Assembly: GCF_000292915.1 (NCBI RefSeq) | Contig: NC_018513.1 | Span: forward strand, 1,550,001 to 1,614,000 | Direction of reading: 5' to 3' | DNA length: 64,000 nt | From: Burkholderia cepacia GG4 | Lineage (GTDB): Bacteria > Pseudomonadota > Gammaproteobacteria > Burkholderiales > Burkholderiaceae | Shown: one piece after another, positions 50,323-58,534 of the stretch | Numbering within the stretch: position 1 is the stretch's first letter | Layout: each line of letters starts with the position of its first letter | Notes under the pieces: generated by a model | Seen by the model: only the letters and a program-made list of their open reading frames with translations | Told to the model about the DNA's origin: nothing | The model's database searches: none | Made by a program: the position numbers and the translations under genes

Positions 50323-50510
50323 GAGCGGCTTTCTCCTGGTTGGGCGAGGGGAGGCGTGCCGCGACGCGCAGGGCTGCGAAGCGTCTGATGGGTCGGATGG
50401 GATCGGAGGCACGCCGATGGCCGCATGATAGCGAACGTACCCCATTGCCGGTAGCCCATCTTGAAATGATTAACAAATGCGCGTACCGGCGCGAGCAAAA
50501 CTGAAAGGCA

Positions 50511-50545
50511 GCGTGCGGGCGTCGCGATGCGTCGCGCCCGCACGC
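50511..50545 (-). terminator. Hairpin after the TPR-protein gene
   Basis: GCGTGCGGGCG (50511-50521) and CGCCCGCACGC (50535-50545) form an 11-base stem. On the minus strand it is followed by TGCCTTTCAGTTTT, a poor T run, so terminator strength is uncertain. Confidence 0.55.
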
Positions 50546-50552
50546 GCGATGC

Positions 50553-51725
50553 TCAGGTGTTGTCGTCGGTCCAGCCGTCGTCGTTACTGCCGAGATCGAC
50601 ACCGCCGCCGCCACTGCCGTCGCTCCAGTTCGAATTGTCGCCACGGCCGAGGTCGAAGCCCGGGTCGCCGCCTTGCCGGCGGCGCTGGTCGTCGACGATC
50701 ACGTCGTGTTCGACCACGCGCTCGCGGCCGCCGGACATCGCTTCGCCGAGCAGCACGCCGGTCAGCAGCCCGCCCATTCCACCGCCGAAACCGCCGCCTT
50801 GCTGAACCACGACGGGCGGCTGTTGTTGCGGATACGGTTGCGGCGGGTACGGTTGCTGCTGATACGGCTGGCCTTGCATGCCGGTGACGCGATCGGCTTC
50901 CTGCGCGTAGACCGAGCCGCTGCCGTTCGCCGGCGCCGCGGGTTGCGCGCTCGGGTCGGGGCGTCCTTCGACGCGCGCCTTCACGCTCGCATGACGCTGT
51001 TCGAGTTCGTCGATGCGATAGGGCGGCACCGGGTTCTTGCCGTTCGACAGCGCTTCGACGAGCGAGCGTGCATCCGTCTCGATGCCTTCGAGTTCACCCG
51101 TGAGCGCGGCAGCACCGGGCGCCGTCGACAGCTTGGCGTCGAGTTTCAGCGGACGGATGTCGTTCAGCACGTCGGTCGCGCGCTTGAGCTGCGTGCGGCG
51201 CTCGTCGTCGGCGCGGCTGTCGTCGGCCGAGCGCGCGCGTCGCAGCGTCCAGCGCAGTACCAGCGCGATGATCACGACGATCAGCCCGAGGCCGATCCAC
51301 ATGCCGGTCGACGGACCGTGTTTCGCGGCGGGTGCGGCGGGCGCGAGCGACGATTGCAATGAACCGGTCTGGGTGGCCGACGGTGCGGTGCCGCTCGTGC
51401 GCGCGGCATCCGCGCGGATGCGCGATTCGGTCTGCGCGAAATGCGATGCGTCGGTGAAGCGCAGTTGCGGATCGAGCGACTTCGCCTGTTGCAGTTGCGC
51501 GAGCGCGTCGGCTGAGCGGCCTTCGCGATCCAGCACCTGTGCGTACAGGTAGTGCGCATGCGCGTTGTTCGGATGGGCGTCGATGACTTGCGACAACTGC
51601 GTGTCGGCGCGCTGCCAGTCGCGTTGTGCGATCGACTGCTGGACTTGCTGCAGCGACGGTACCGCAAATGCGGCGGACGACAGCAGCATCAGCGAGAGGC
51701 CGAGTGCGGCGAGAGATTTCTTCAT
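50553..51725 (-). CDS. TPR-containing envelope protein with Gln/Pro- and Gly-rich tail
   Basis: Not assigned to a characterised family. The 390-residue protein has a signal peptide (likely cut after SSAAFA, residue 21) and TPR-like repeats (about 25-100; WQRADTQLSQVIDAHPNNAH, then YLYAQVLDREGRSADALAQL). A transmembrane helix follows at about 142-162 (GMWIGLGLIVVIIALVLRW), then a helical charged region (165-255). A Gln/Pro/Tyr-rich stretch (about 282-312) and a Gly-rich tail (GGGFGGGMGGLLTGVLLGEA) end in acidic repeats. The TPR part should face the periplasm and the tail the cytoplasm. The PspA-like gene lies 78 bases upstream on the same strand, so a working pair is likely. Confidence 0.75.
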   Translation of the reverse strand: MKKSLAALGLSLMLLSSAAFAVPSLQQVQQSIAQRDWQRADTQLSQVIDAHPNNAHAHYLYAQVLDREGRSADALAQLQQAKSLDPQLRFTDASHFAQTESRIRADAARTSGTAPSATQTGSLQSSLAPAAPAAKHGPSTGMWIGLGLIVVIIALVLRWTLRRARSADDSRADDERRTQLKRATDVLNDIRPLKLDAKLSTAPGAAALTGELEGIETDARSLVEALSNGKNPVPPYRIDELEQRHASVKARVEGRPDPSAQPAAPANGSGSVYAQEADRVTGMQGQPYQQQPYPPQPYPQQQPPVVVQQGGGFGGGMGGLLTGVLLGEAMSGGRERVVEHDVIVDDQRRRQGGDPGFDLGRGDNSNWSDGSGGGGVDLGSNDDGWTDDNT

Positions 51726-51803
51726 GGTCGAACCGGGCGCGAGCGCCCGTCTCCTGACGATCGGTGCGCGCCGCGAGCCCGGCGGGCCGCGGCGCGATTG
51801 CCG

Positions 51804-52484
51804 TTACTGCGCGGGCGTGTCGAGCTGCTTCTTGAGCGCGGCGAGGCGATCCTCGACCGACGGGCCCTTGTTCAAGGCGGCGAGCTTGTCGTCGAGCGCC
51901 TTGCCGCTCGACGTGTCTGCCGAATTCAGGCGTGCGTCCGAGCGCGCGTTCTGCAGCGCGACCTTGTCCTCGAGCTTCTGGAAATCCTCGGACAGGTTCT
52001 TGCCGCCGATGCCGCCCAGCGCGCTGGCCGCGACGTCCTTCGCCTGCGCGATTTCCTGTTTGGCTTGCAGGATGTTCGAGCGTGCGTTCAGGTCGTTGCG
52101 GCGTTGACGCATGTCGGTGATCTGCCCCTTCAGCTTGTCGACCGACGGTTCGAGCGTCGTCAACTCGGCCGCGAGTGCGTTGCGTTCGGCTTCCGCGTTC
52201 GACTGCGCGGCGAGCGCCTCGCGCGCGAGCGCTTCGTCGCCGGCCTGCAGCGCGCGCTTCGCGCCGTCCTCGTACTTCTTCACCTTGTCGTCGGCCGCAT
52301 CGCGCTTGCTGCGCTGGGTCGCGACTTGTGCCTCGATCTCGATCAGCGAATTCTCGGCACGGCCGATGCTGTCGTCGAGCTCCCGCACGATCTGCCGTGC
52401 GTCGCGCGACGGATCCTGTACCGAGTCGGCCGCATCGTTCAGCAGGCCTTTGATCGTGCGCGAAACAGAGTCGAAAAGCGACAT
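51804..52484 (-). CDS. PspA/IM30-family protein
   Basis: Coiled-coil membrane-associated protein of the PspA/Vipp1 (ESCRT-III-like) superfamily, 226 residues. N-terminal amphipathic start MSLFDSVSRTIKGLLNDAAD, then the typical DPSRDARQIVRELDDSIGRA segment and long coiled coils (ATQRSKRDAADDKVKKYEDG; AEAERNALAAELTTLEPSVD). It lacks the psp regulon neighbours (PspB, PspC, PspF). It probably binds stressed inner membrane together with the downstream TPR protein. It is divergent from the PBP1A gene. Confidence 0.87.
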   Translation of the reverse strand: MSLFDSVSRTIKGLLNDAADSVQDPSRDARQIVRELDDSIGRAENSLIEIEAQVATQRSKRDAADDKVKKYEDGAKRALQAGDEALAREALAAQSNAEAERNALAAELTTLEPSVDKLKGQITDMRQRRNDLNARSNILQAKQEIAQAKDVAASALGGIGGKNLSEDFQKLEDKVALQNARSDARLNSADTSSGKALDDKLAALNKGPSVEDRLAALKKQLDTPAQ

Positions 52485-52925
52485 GAAATCCTCCGTGGTT
52501 GAAAGGTGCCGCGTGAGCGCGGCCGTGCCCGCTGCGAATCGGTTCCGACCCGCGTGAGCTGGCGGATATTACACCGCCGGCCCCTTAAATACGGCTTAAG
52601 CGCTGGAGTTCAAGCGGCTCGCGTGCGCAGCATCCGAACCTTTCGCGCCTGAAAGAAATGCATGCGGCACGCGCCGGGCTGCGTGTCCATGATAGGCGGA
52701 GCATGCCGCCAATACGTTCCGCAATTCACGGGCATGCGGGAATTTTTACAAAAAATCGCGAAGTCAATCGGGCGATTTCATTAAAATGCGCTGTCACGTC
52801 GCGGGAACGGATCGCCGCGCGGCGGGGTCTGTCGACGTGACAGTTGCCACGATGCACCTACTCTGATTCATCCGCTTGCATTTCCGCATGCGTCCGAGGG
52901 CACCACGTCCGCCCGCCATTCCGAC
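52485..52925. other. Divergent PspA-like / PBP1A spacer
   Basis: A 441-base gap without a gene. A more A/T-rich part (52735-52790) includes TTTACA at 52745-52750 and TAAAAT at 52782-52787, too far apart to be one promoter; TAAAAT may be the -10 of the PBP1A transcript. Nothing else is recognised. Confidence 0.5.
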
Positions 52926-55445
52926 ATGCCAATTATCAAACGACCGTCTTCTTCTTCCGACCGGAACGAACCCCACTACACGTTGCGCCGCTCGCCGTCG
53001 GGAGCCTATTACGCCGATGACGACAACCGCGACGACGATCGCCGCGCGCCGCGCAGCGGAGGCGGGGGCGGAGGCCGCCGCTCGTTCGGTTCGCGCGTCG
53101 CGTTGTGGTTCGTCGGCCTGTTCGCGACGCTCGCGATCGTGGGTGCGCTGATCGTCGGCTACGCACTCGTCGTGATGGCGCCGCAACTGCCGTCGCTCGA
53201 TGCGCTGACCAACTACCAGCCGAAGGTGCCGCTGCGCGTGTTCTCGGCCGATCACGTGCTGATCGGCGAATTCGGCGAGGAGCGCCGCAGCCTCGTGCGC
53301 TTCCAGGACATTCCGGACGTGATGAAGAAGGCGGTGCTCGCGATCGAGGACTACCGCTTCTACGAACACGGCGGCGTCGACTTCCTCGGCATCCTGCGCG
53401 CGGGCGTGGCCGACCTGATGCACGGTGGCGCGCGCCAGGGCGCGAGCACGATCACGATGCAGGTCGCGCGCAACTTCTTCCTGTCGAGCGAAAAGACCTA
53501 CACGCGCAAGATCTACGAGATGCTGCTCGCGTACAAGATCGAGAAGGCCCTGACGAAGGACCAGATCCTCGAGCTGTACATGAACCAGATCTATCTCGGC
53601 CAGCGCTCGTACGGCTTCGCGGCCGCCGCGCGCGTGTATTTCGGCAAGGACCTGAAGGACATCACGCTCGCGGAAGCGGCGATGCTCGCGGGGCTGCCGA
53701 AGGCGCCGTCCGCGTATAACCCGGTCGTCAATCCGAAGCGCGCGAAGGTCCGTCAGGAATACATCCTGAAGCGCATGCTCGAGATCGGCTACATCACGCA
53801 GCCGCAGTACGACGAGGCGGTGAAGGAAGAGATCCACGTGCGCACGCCGGGCAACCAGTACGCGGTGCACGGCGAATATGTCGCGGAGATGGTGCGGCAG
53901 ATGATGTACCAGCAATACAAGGACGAGACCTATACGCGTGGGCTGACCGTCACGACGACGATCAACTCGGCCGACCAGGAAGCGGCATACCAGGCCGTGC
54001 GCCGCGGCATTCTCGACTACGAGCGCCGCCACGGCTATCGCGGGCCGGAAGGTTCGATCAACCTGCCGGCGGCCGGCGACGACCGCGACGAGGCGATTGA
54101 CGATGCGCTCGCGGATCACCCGGACAACGGCGACCTGCAGTCGGCGGTGGTACTGTCGGCCGCGCCGAATGCGCTCGAGGTGCAGTTCGTCGGCGGTGCG
54201 ACGACGACGCTCGGCCCGGCCGGGCTGCGCTTCGTGGCGGCCGCGCTGGGTCCGCGCGCAAACGCCGCGCTGCGGATCAAGCCGGGCTCGATCGTGCGCG
54301 TGCTGAAGGACGGCAAGACGGGCTGGCAGGTCGTGCAGCTGCCGCAGGTCGAAGGCGCGCTGGTCGCGATCGCGCCGCAGGACGGTGCGATCCGCTCGCT
54401 CGTCGGCGGTTTCGATTTCAACAAGAGCAAGTTCAACCACGTGACGCAAGCGTGGCGCCAGCCGGGTTCGTCGTTCAAGCCGTTCATCTACTCGGCGTCG
54501 CTCGACAAGGGCCTCGGGCCGGCGACGATCATCAACGATGCGCCGCTGTACTTCCCGCCGAGCGTGCCGGGCGGCACCGCGTGGGAGCCGAAGGACGACG
54601 ACCAGCCTGACGGCCCGATGGCGATGCGCACCGGCCTGCAGCGTTCGAAGAACCTCGTGTCGATCCGGATCCTCGCATCGATCGGCACGCAGTATGCGCA
54701 GCAGTACGTGACGCAGCGCTTCGGCTTCGATCCGGCGAAGACGCCGCCTTACCTGCCGATGGCGCTCGGCGCCGGCCTCGTGACGCCGCTGCAGCTCGCG
54801 ACCGGCTACGCGGTGTTCGCGAATGGCGGCTACAAGGTCGATCCGTACCTGATCGCCGAAGTCGATGACGCGCGCGGCCAGCCGCTGCAGAAGTCGCAAC
54901 CGGTGGTCGCGGGCGGCACGGCGCCGCGCACGATCGAAGGCCGCAACGCGTACGTGATGAACAGCCTGCTGCACACTGTCGCGACGGCCGGCACGGGCGC
55001 GGGCACCAATGCGCTCGGCCGCAGCGACCTGCAGGGCAAGACGGGTACGACGAACGATGCGAAGGACGGCTGGTTCGCCGGCTACCAGCAGTCGCTCGTC
55101 GCAGTCGCGTGGATGGGCTTCGACCAGCCGAAGAGCCTCGGCAGCCGCGAATTCGGCGCGCAGCTCGCGCTGCCGATCTGGGTGAACTACATGCGTACCG
55201 CGCTGAACGGCGTGCCCGAGCAGCAGATGCCGATGCCTGACGGCCTGACGTCGATCGACGGCGAGCTGTACTACGCCGACCGCACGCCGGGCAACGGCTT
55301 CGTTGCGAGCGTCGACATGAACCCGGTCGAGAACGCGATCAGCGCGAACGATGCGCTCGGCTCGGCCGGCGCGGCGGGGCTGGCACCGCCGCCCGTCACG
55401 CAGCAGGAGAAGCAGCAGATCATGGACATGTTCGAGAGCAAGTAA
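52926..55445 (+). CDS. mrcA: Penicillin-binding protein 1A (class A)
   Basis: Bifunctional peptidoglycan synthase, 839 residues. A polar, Asp/Arg/Gly-rich cytoplasmic tail (1-55) precedes one transmembrane helix (about 58-85). The GT51 transglycosylase has AIEDYRFYEHGGVD, ARQGASTITMQVARNFFL and KIEKALTKDQILELYMNQIY. The linker holds an OB-like insert. The transpeptidase has PGSSFKPF (catalytic Ser in SxxK) and KTGTTNDAKDGWF (KTGT). Here it is next to a PspA gene, not beside pil genes as mrcA often is, so it may be a paralogue. It ends at a strong terminator. Confidence 0.93.
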   Translation: MPIIKRPSSSSDRNEPHYTLRRSPSGAYYADDDNRDDDRRAPRSGGGGGGRRSFGSRVALWFVGLFATLAIVGALIVGYALVVMAPQLPSLDALTNYQPKVPLRVFSADHVLIGEFGEERRSLVRFQDIPDVMKKAVLAIEDYRFYEHGGVDFLGILRAGVADLMHGGARQGASTITMQVARNFFLSSEKTYTRKIYEMLLAYKIEKALTKDQILELYMNQIYLGQRSYGFAAAARVYFGKDLKDITLAEAAMLAGLPKAPSAYNPVVNPKRAKVRQEYILKRMLEIGYITQPQYDEAVKEEIHVRTPGNQYAVHGEYVAEMVRQMMYQQYKDETYTRGLTVTTTINSADQEAAYQAVRRGILDYERRHGYRGPEGSINLPAAGDDRDEAIDDALADHPDNGDLQSAVVLSAAPNALEVQFVGGATTTLGPAGLRFVAAALGPRANAALRIKPGSIVRVLKDGKTGWQVVQLPQVEGALVAIAPQDGAIRSLVGGFDFNKSKFNHVTQAWRQPGSSFKPFIYSASLDKGLGPATIINDAPLYFPPSVPGGTAWEPKDDDQPDGPMAMRTGLQRSKNLVSIRILASIGTQYAQQYVTQRFGFDPAKTPPYLPMALGAGLVTPLQLATGYAVFANGGYKVDPYLIAEVDDARGQPLQKSQPVVAGGTAPRTIEGRNAYVMNSLLHTVATAGTGAGTNALGRSDLQGKTGTTNDAKDGWFAGYQQSLVAVAWMGFDQPKSLGSREFGAQLALPIWVNYMRTALNGVPEQQMPMPDGLTSIDGELYYADRTPGNGFVASVDMNPVENAISANDALGSAGAAGLAPPPVTQQEKQQIMDMFESK

Positions 55446-55470
55446 GCGAAACGCGGATCTGTCGCATGCA

Positions 55471-55497
55471 ACGGGCGCCTTCGGGCGCCCGTTTTTC
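55471..55497 (+). terminator. PBP1A terminator
   Basis: AACGGGCGCC, tetraloop TTCG, GGCGCCCGTT, then T to 55497. Ten-base stem, 26 bases after the stop. Confidence 0.92.
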
Positions 55498-55531
55498 GTT
55501 GCGTTGTCGCGCGACAGCCGTGGAAGGCGAG

Positions 55532-56004
55532 TCAGAACGGCGCACCGGCCGGCACGCGTGTGATGGCGACCGACTGCTGCCGGAAGCGCCCGCCGTACGC
55601 GTGCCGGATTGCGGCGAGCCGCGCGTGCGTGTCGGCGGTATCGTCGGCGACGATACGGATCATCAAGCCCGGTTCGCGGACGATCCGGCCGGTGGCGCGG
55701 TCGCGCCATTGGCCGTGAGTGTGTCTCAGTACGTGAAGCTGTCCGGAAAGCGTGGCGTGACGACGTCGGCGAGGAAGGCCGCGCGTTCCGCATCGGTGAC
55801 GGGGTCGCGTCCCGCAATGTCGCGCCCGAACAGCAGGTCGGCCTGCAGCATCCGGTGCGCGTCCGGCTGCACGCAGGCCGCCGCAGCGTCGACGACGGGC
55901 GAGGGCGGGGCCGCGCAACCGGCCAGCAGCGCGATGGCGGCAGCGCCGATCATGGGCAGTGCGGGCAGCCGCCACGTCGCGGCACGTGGGATCGGCGGCC
56001 GCAT
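55532..56004 (-). pseudogene. DUF3574 lipoprotein, frameshifted
   Basis: The start MRPPIPRAATWRLPALPMIG at 56004 leads to a lipobox (LLAGC). A DUF3574 N-terminal half follows (ADLLFGRDIAGRDPVTDAER, VTPRFPDSFT), where the frame hits a stop. The rest continues in another frame (GQWRDRATGRIVREPGLMIR; AIRHAYGGRFRQQSVAI) to a TGA at 55532. Restoring one G near 55733 (ACGTAC to ACGGTAC on the minus strand) gives PDSFTVLRHTHGQWRD, so it is a one-base deletion. It is either a recent pseudogene or a sequencing error. The intact protein would have about 157 residues. Confidence 0.8.
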
Positions 56005-56137
56005 CTGCCTATTTCGCGTCCGGGGCCCTTCGCGCGCACAAAACCCTGCGCGCTCAACCACTTGCGGGTTTGTTCGGCGGGTTATCAACAGGGCTGTCAA
56101 CATAAACTGGGGATAACCCTGAGTACCCCGCTGAGGC

Positions 56138-57157
56138 TCAGCGCTGCAGCGTCGCGTGCGCGAGATGCATGCCGAGCGTGGCGGGGTCGGTATTGGTGCC
56201 CGATAGCAGCACGCCGACCCGCTTGCCCTGCAGCGTTTCGCGCAGCGGGCCGAGCAGCGCCGCGAGCGGCGCCGCGCACGCCGGTTCGACCGACAGCTTC
56301 AGGTGCGAGAACAGGAACAGCATCGCCGCACGCAGCGCGTCGTCGGACACCGTGACGATGCGGTCGACGTGGCGCCGGCACAGCTGGTAGCTGTATTCCT
56401 CGGTGTGGGGCGCCATCAGCGAATCGGCGATCGTCTGCATCGCGCTCATCTTGATCGTGTGATTGGCCGCGAAGCTGCGGCTCATCGCATCGGCGCCTTC
56501 GGGTTCGACGCCATACACGTGCACGCGCGGATTCGCGAGCCGCAGCGCGGTCGCCATGCCGGCCGCGAGCCCGCCGCCGCCGATCGGCACGATCACCGCG
56601 TCGAGATCGGGGGTCTGCGTCGCCCATTCGTAGCCGAGCGTCGCGGTGCCGAGAATCGTGTGATAGCCGTTGAACGGATGAATGAAGAAGCGGCCTTCCT
56701 CGGCCTCGATCCGCCGCACGAGGTCGAATGCCTGCGACGCGCTGCCGGCGAGCACGACTTCCGCGCGGTACTGCTTGCACTGCGCGATGCGCGTCGCGCT
56801 CGCGGTATGGAACATCACGACCTTCGCGCTGCTGCCGAGCCGCATCGCCGCATACGCGACGGCCGCCGCGTGATTGCCGGCCGACACGCAGGTGACGCCG
56901 GCATTCTTGCGCGCCTCGTCGAGCGCGAGCAGGTTCGTGAACGCGCCGCGTACCTTGAAGCTGCCGCTCGCCTGCAGCAGCTCGAACTTGAAGTTGACGT
57001 GCGTGCCTTCGAGGGAAGGCAGGTCGGCGCGCTCGAACACCGGTGTGCGCGCGACCCACGGCGACAACGCGAAATGCTGCGCGGCGATTTCGTCGAGCGT
57101 CGGAATCGGCTCGCCGTCGATCGTCGTATGGGCATGGCCCTGTGATTCAGTCGACAT
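56138..57157 (-). CDS. Threonine/serine dehydratase (PLP, fold type II)
   Basis: Deaminates threonine or serine (or a hydroxy-amino acid) with PLP. The PLP Lys68 is in [10 protein letters not shown], followed by [15 protein letters not shown] and the phosphate-binding loop [11 protein letters not shown]. The length is 339 residues. It lacks the C-terminal ACT regulatory domain of biosynthetic IlvA, so it is of the catabolic or serine racemase-like type. It lies 60 bases downstream of the ArgE-type gene on the same strand. Confidence 0.88.
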   Translation of the reverse strand: MSTESQGHAHTTIDGEPIPTLDEIAAQHFALSPWVARTPVFERADLPSLEGTHVNFKFELLQASGSFKVRGAFTNLLALDEARKNAGVTCVSAGNHAAAVAYAAMRLGSSAKVVMFHTASATRIAQCKQYRAEVVLAGSASQAFDLVRRIEAEEGRFFIHPFNGYHTILGTATLGYEWATQTPDLDAVIVPIGGGGLAAGMATALRLANPRVHVYGVEPEGADAMSRSFAANHTIKMSAMQTIADSLMAPHTEEYSYQLCRRHVDRIVTVSDDALRAAMLFLFSHLKLSVEPACAAPLAALLGPLRETLQGKRVGVLLSGTNTDPATLGMHLAHATLQR

Positions 57158-57217
57158 GACGTGGCGGGTGGCGGGAGTGGGCTGGCCCGCACACGCGGGC
57201 CGGCGTGGCGGGGGCAG

Positions 57218-58438
57218 TCAGTGCGCGTCGACCGACATGCTGCGGATGAACTTGCGCAGGAACTGCTCGCAGCCGGCGAGCTGCGCGAGCTCGACATACT
57301 CGTTCGGCTTGTGCGCCTGTTCGATGTTGCCGGGCCCGCAGACAATGCTCGGGATGCCCGCGCGTTCAAACAGGCCGGCCTCGGTGCCGTACGCGACCTT
57401 GCGCTTGTCCTGGTCGGCCGTCAGCGCGCGCACGAGCTGCGTGATCGCAGCCTGTTCGGTCGCGTCGAGCCCGGGGGCCGCGGCGATCTTCGAGAACTCG
57501 ATCGCCGCGTTCGGATGCTCGCGACGCATCTGCGGCAGCAGCGTTTCCTGCGCATACGCTTCGATGCGCGTGAAGATCTGCTCGGGATCGAGCGTCGGCA
57601 GGTTGCGGAACTCGAAGTCGAAGCGGCATTCGGCCGGCACGGTGTTGATCGCGTTGCCACCCTGGATCGTGCTCGTCTGCGCGGTCGTGAACGGTACGTC
57701 GTACAGATCGTCGAACGGGCCTTCGGCGCGGAAGCGGTCGGCGATGTCGCGGATGTGGCAGATCAGGCGCGCCGCGTATTCGATCGCGTTCAGGCCCTTC
57801 GGCGTCAGCGACGAGTGCGCCGCGTGGCCGCGCACGCAGCAGCGGTATGCGTTGATGCCCTTGTGCGCGATGATCGGCCGCATGCTGGTCGGCTCGCCGA
57901 CGATGCAGCCGGACGGCTTCACGCCGCGCTTGACGAGATCGGCGATCATCAGCGGCGCGCCCGCGCAGCCGATTTCCTCGTCGTAGGACAGCGCGAAATG
58001 GATCGGCTTCGCGAGTTTCGTCGCCTGCATCTCGGGCAACAGCGCGAGCGCCGTGCCGATGAAGCCCTTCATGTCGCACGTGCCGCGGCCGTACAGGCGG
58101 CCGTCGCGGATTTCCGGCGCGAACGGGTTGCTGTCCCATTGCTGGCCGTCGACCGGCACGACGTCGGTGTGCCCCGACAGCACGATGCCGCCGTCGGTCG
58201 AGCCGTCGTGCGCGGGCACGGTCGCGAACAGGTTCGCCCAGCCCTCGCGCGGATCGTGCGTAAGCGTCGACACGATGCCCTGCGCGGCGAGCGCGTCGCG
58301 CACCGTTTCGATCAGGCCGAGGTTCGGCACGCGGCTCGTCGTGTCCATCGACACCAGCTGCTTGATCCAGGGCAGGCCGACGAGCGAAGCGTCGCCTTGG
58401 TCGGCGGCGGACGGCGCCGTCGCGTCGAGAGTGGACAT
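57218..58438 (-). CDS. argE: Acetylornithine deacetylase
   Basis: M20-family zinc peptidase that hydrolyses N-acetylornithine. Metal ligands: His and Asp in [22 protein letters not shown] (Asp), [10 protein letters not shown] (catalytic Glu, then Glu) and the C-terminal His region. The dimerisation insert lies at about 190-300. The start is taken at ATG 58438 ([13 protein letters not shown]) with CGGAG upstream, giving 406 residues; the frame is open to 58477. A related deacylase such as succinyl-diaminopimelate desuccinylase is less likely. Confidence 0.88.
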   Translation of the reverse strand: MSTLDATAPSAADQGDASLVGLPWIKQLVSMDTTSRVPNLGLIETVRDALAAQGIVSTLTHDPREGWANLFATVPAHDGSTDGGIVLSGHTDVVPVDGQQWDSNPFAPEIRDGRLYGRGTCDMKGFIGTALALLPEMQATKLAKPIHFALSYDEEIGCAGAPLMIADLVKRGVKPSGCIVGEPTSMRPIIAHKGINAYRCCVRGHAAHSSLTPKGLNAIEYAARLICHIRDIADRFRAEGPFDDLYDVPFTTAQTSTIQGGNAINTVPAECRFDFEFRNLPTLDPEQIFTRIEAYAQETLLPQMRREHPNAAIEFSKIAAAPGLDATEQAAITQLVRALTADQDKRKVAYGTEAGLFERAGIPSIVCGPGNIEQAHKPNEYVELAQLAGCEQFLRKFIRSMSVDAH

Positions 58439-58534
58439 GGCAAAACTCCGTCTGATGAATGGGAAAATCATACTCAAAAACGCGTCGGCACGCCTGCGCC
58501 GGCCGCGATGCGGTGCAGCATCGCGGCCGTGCCG

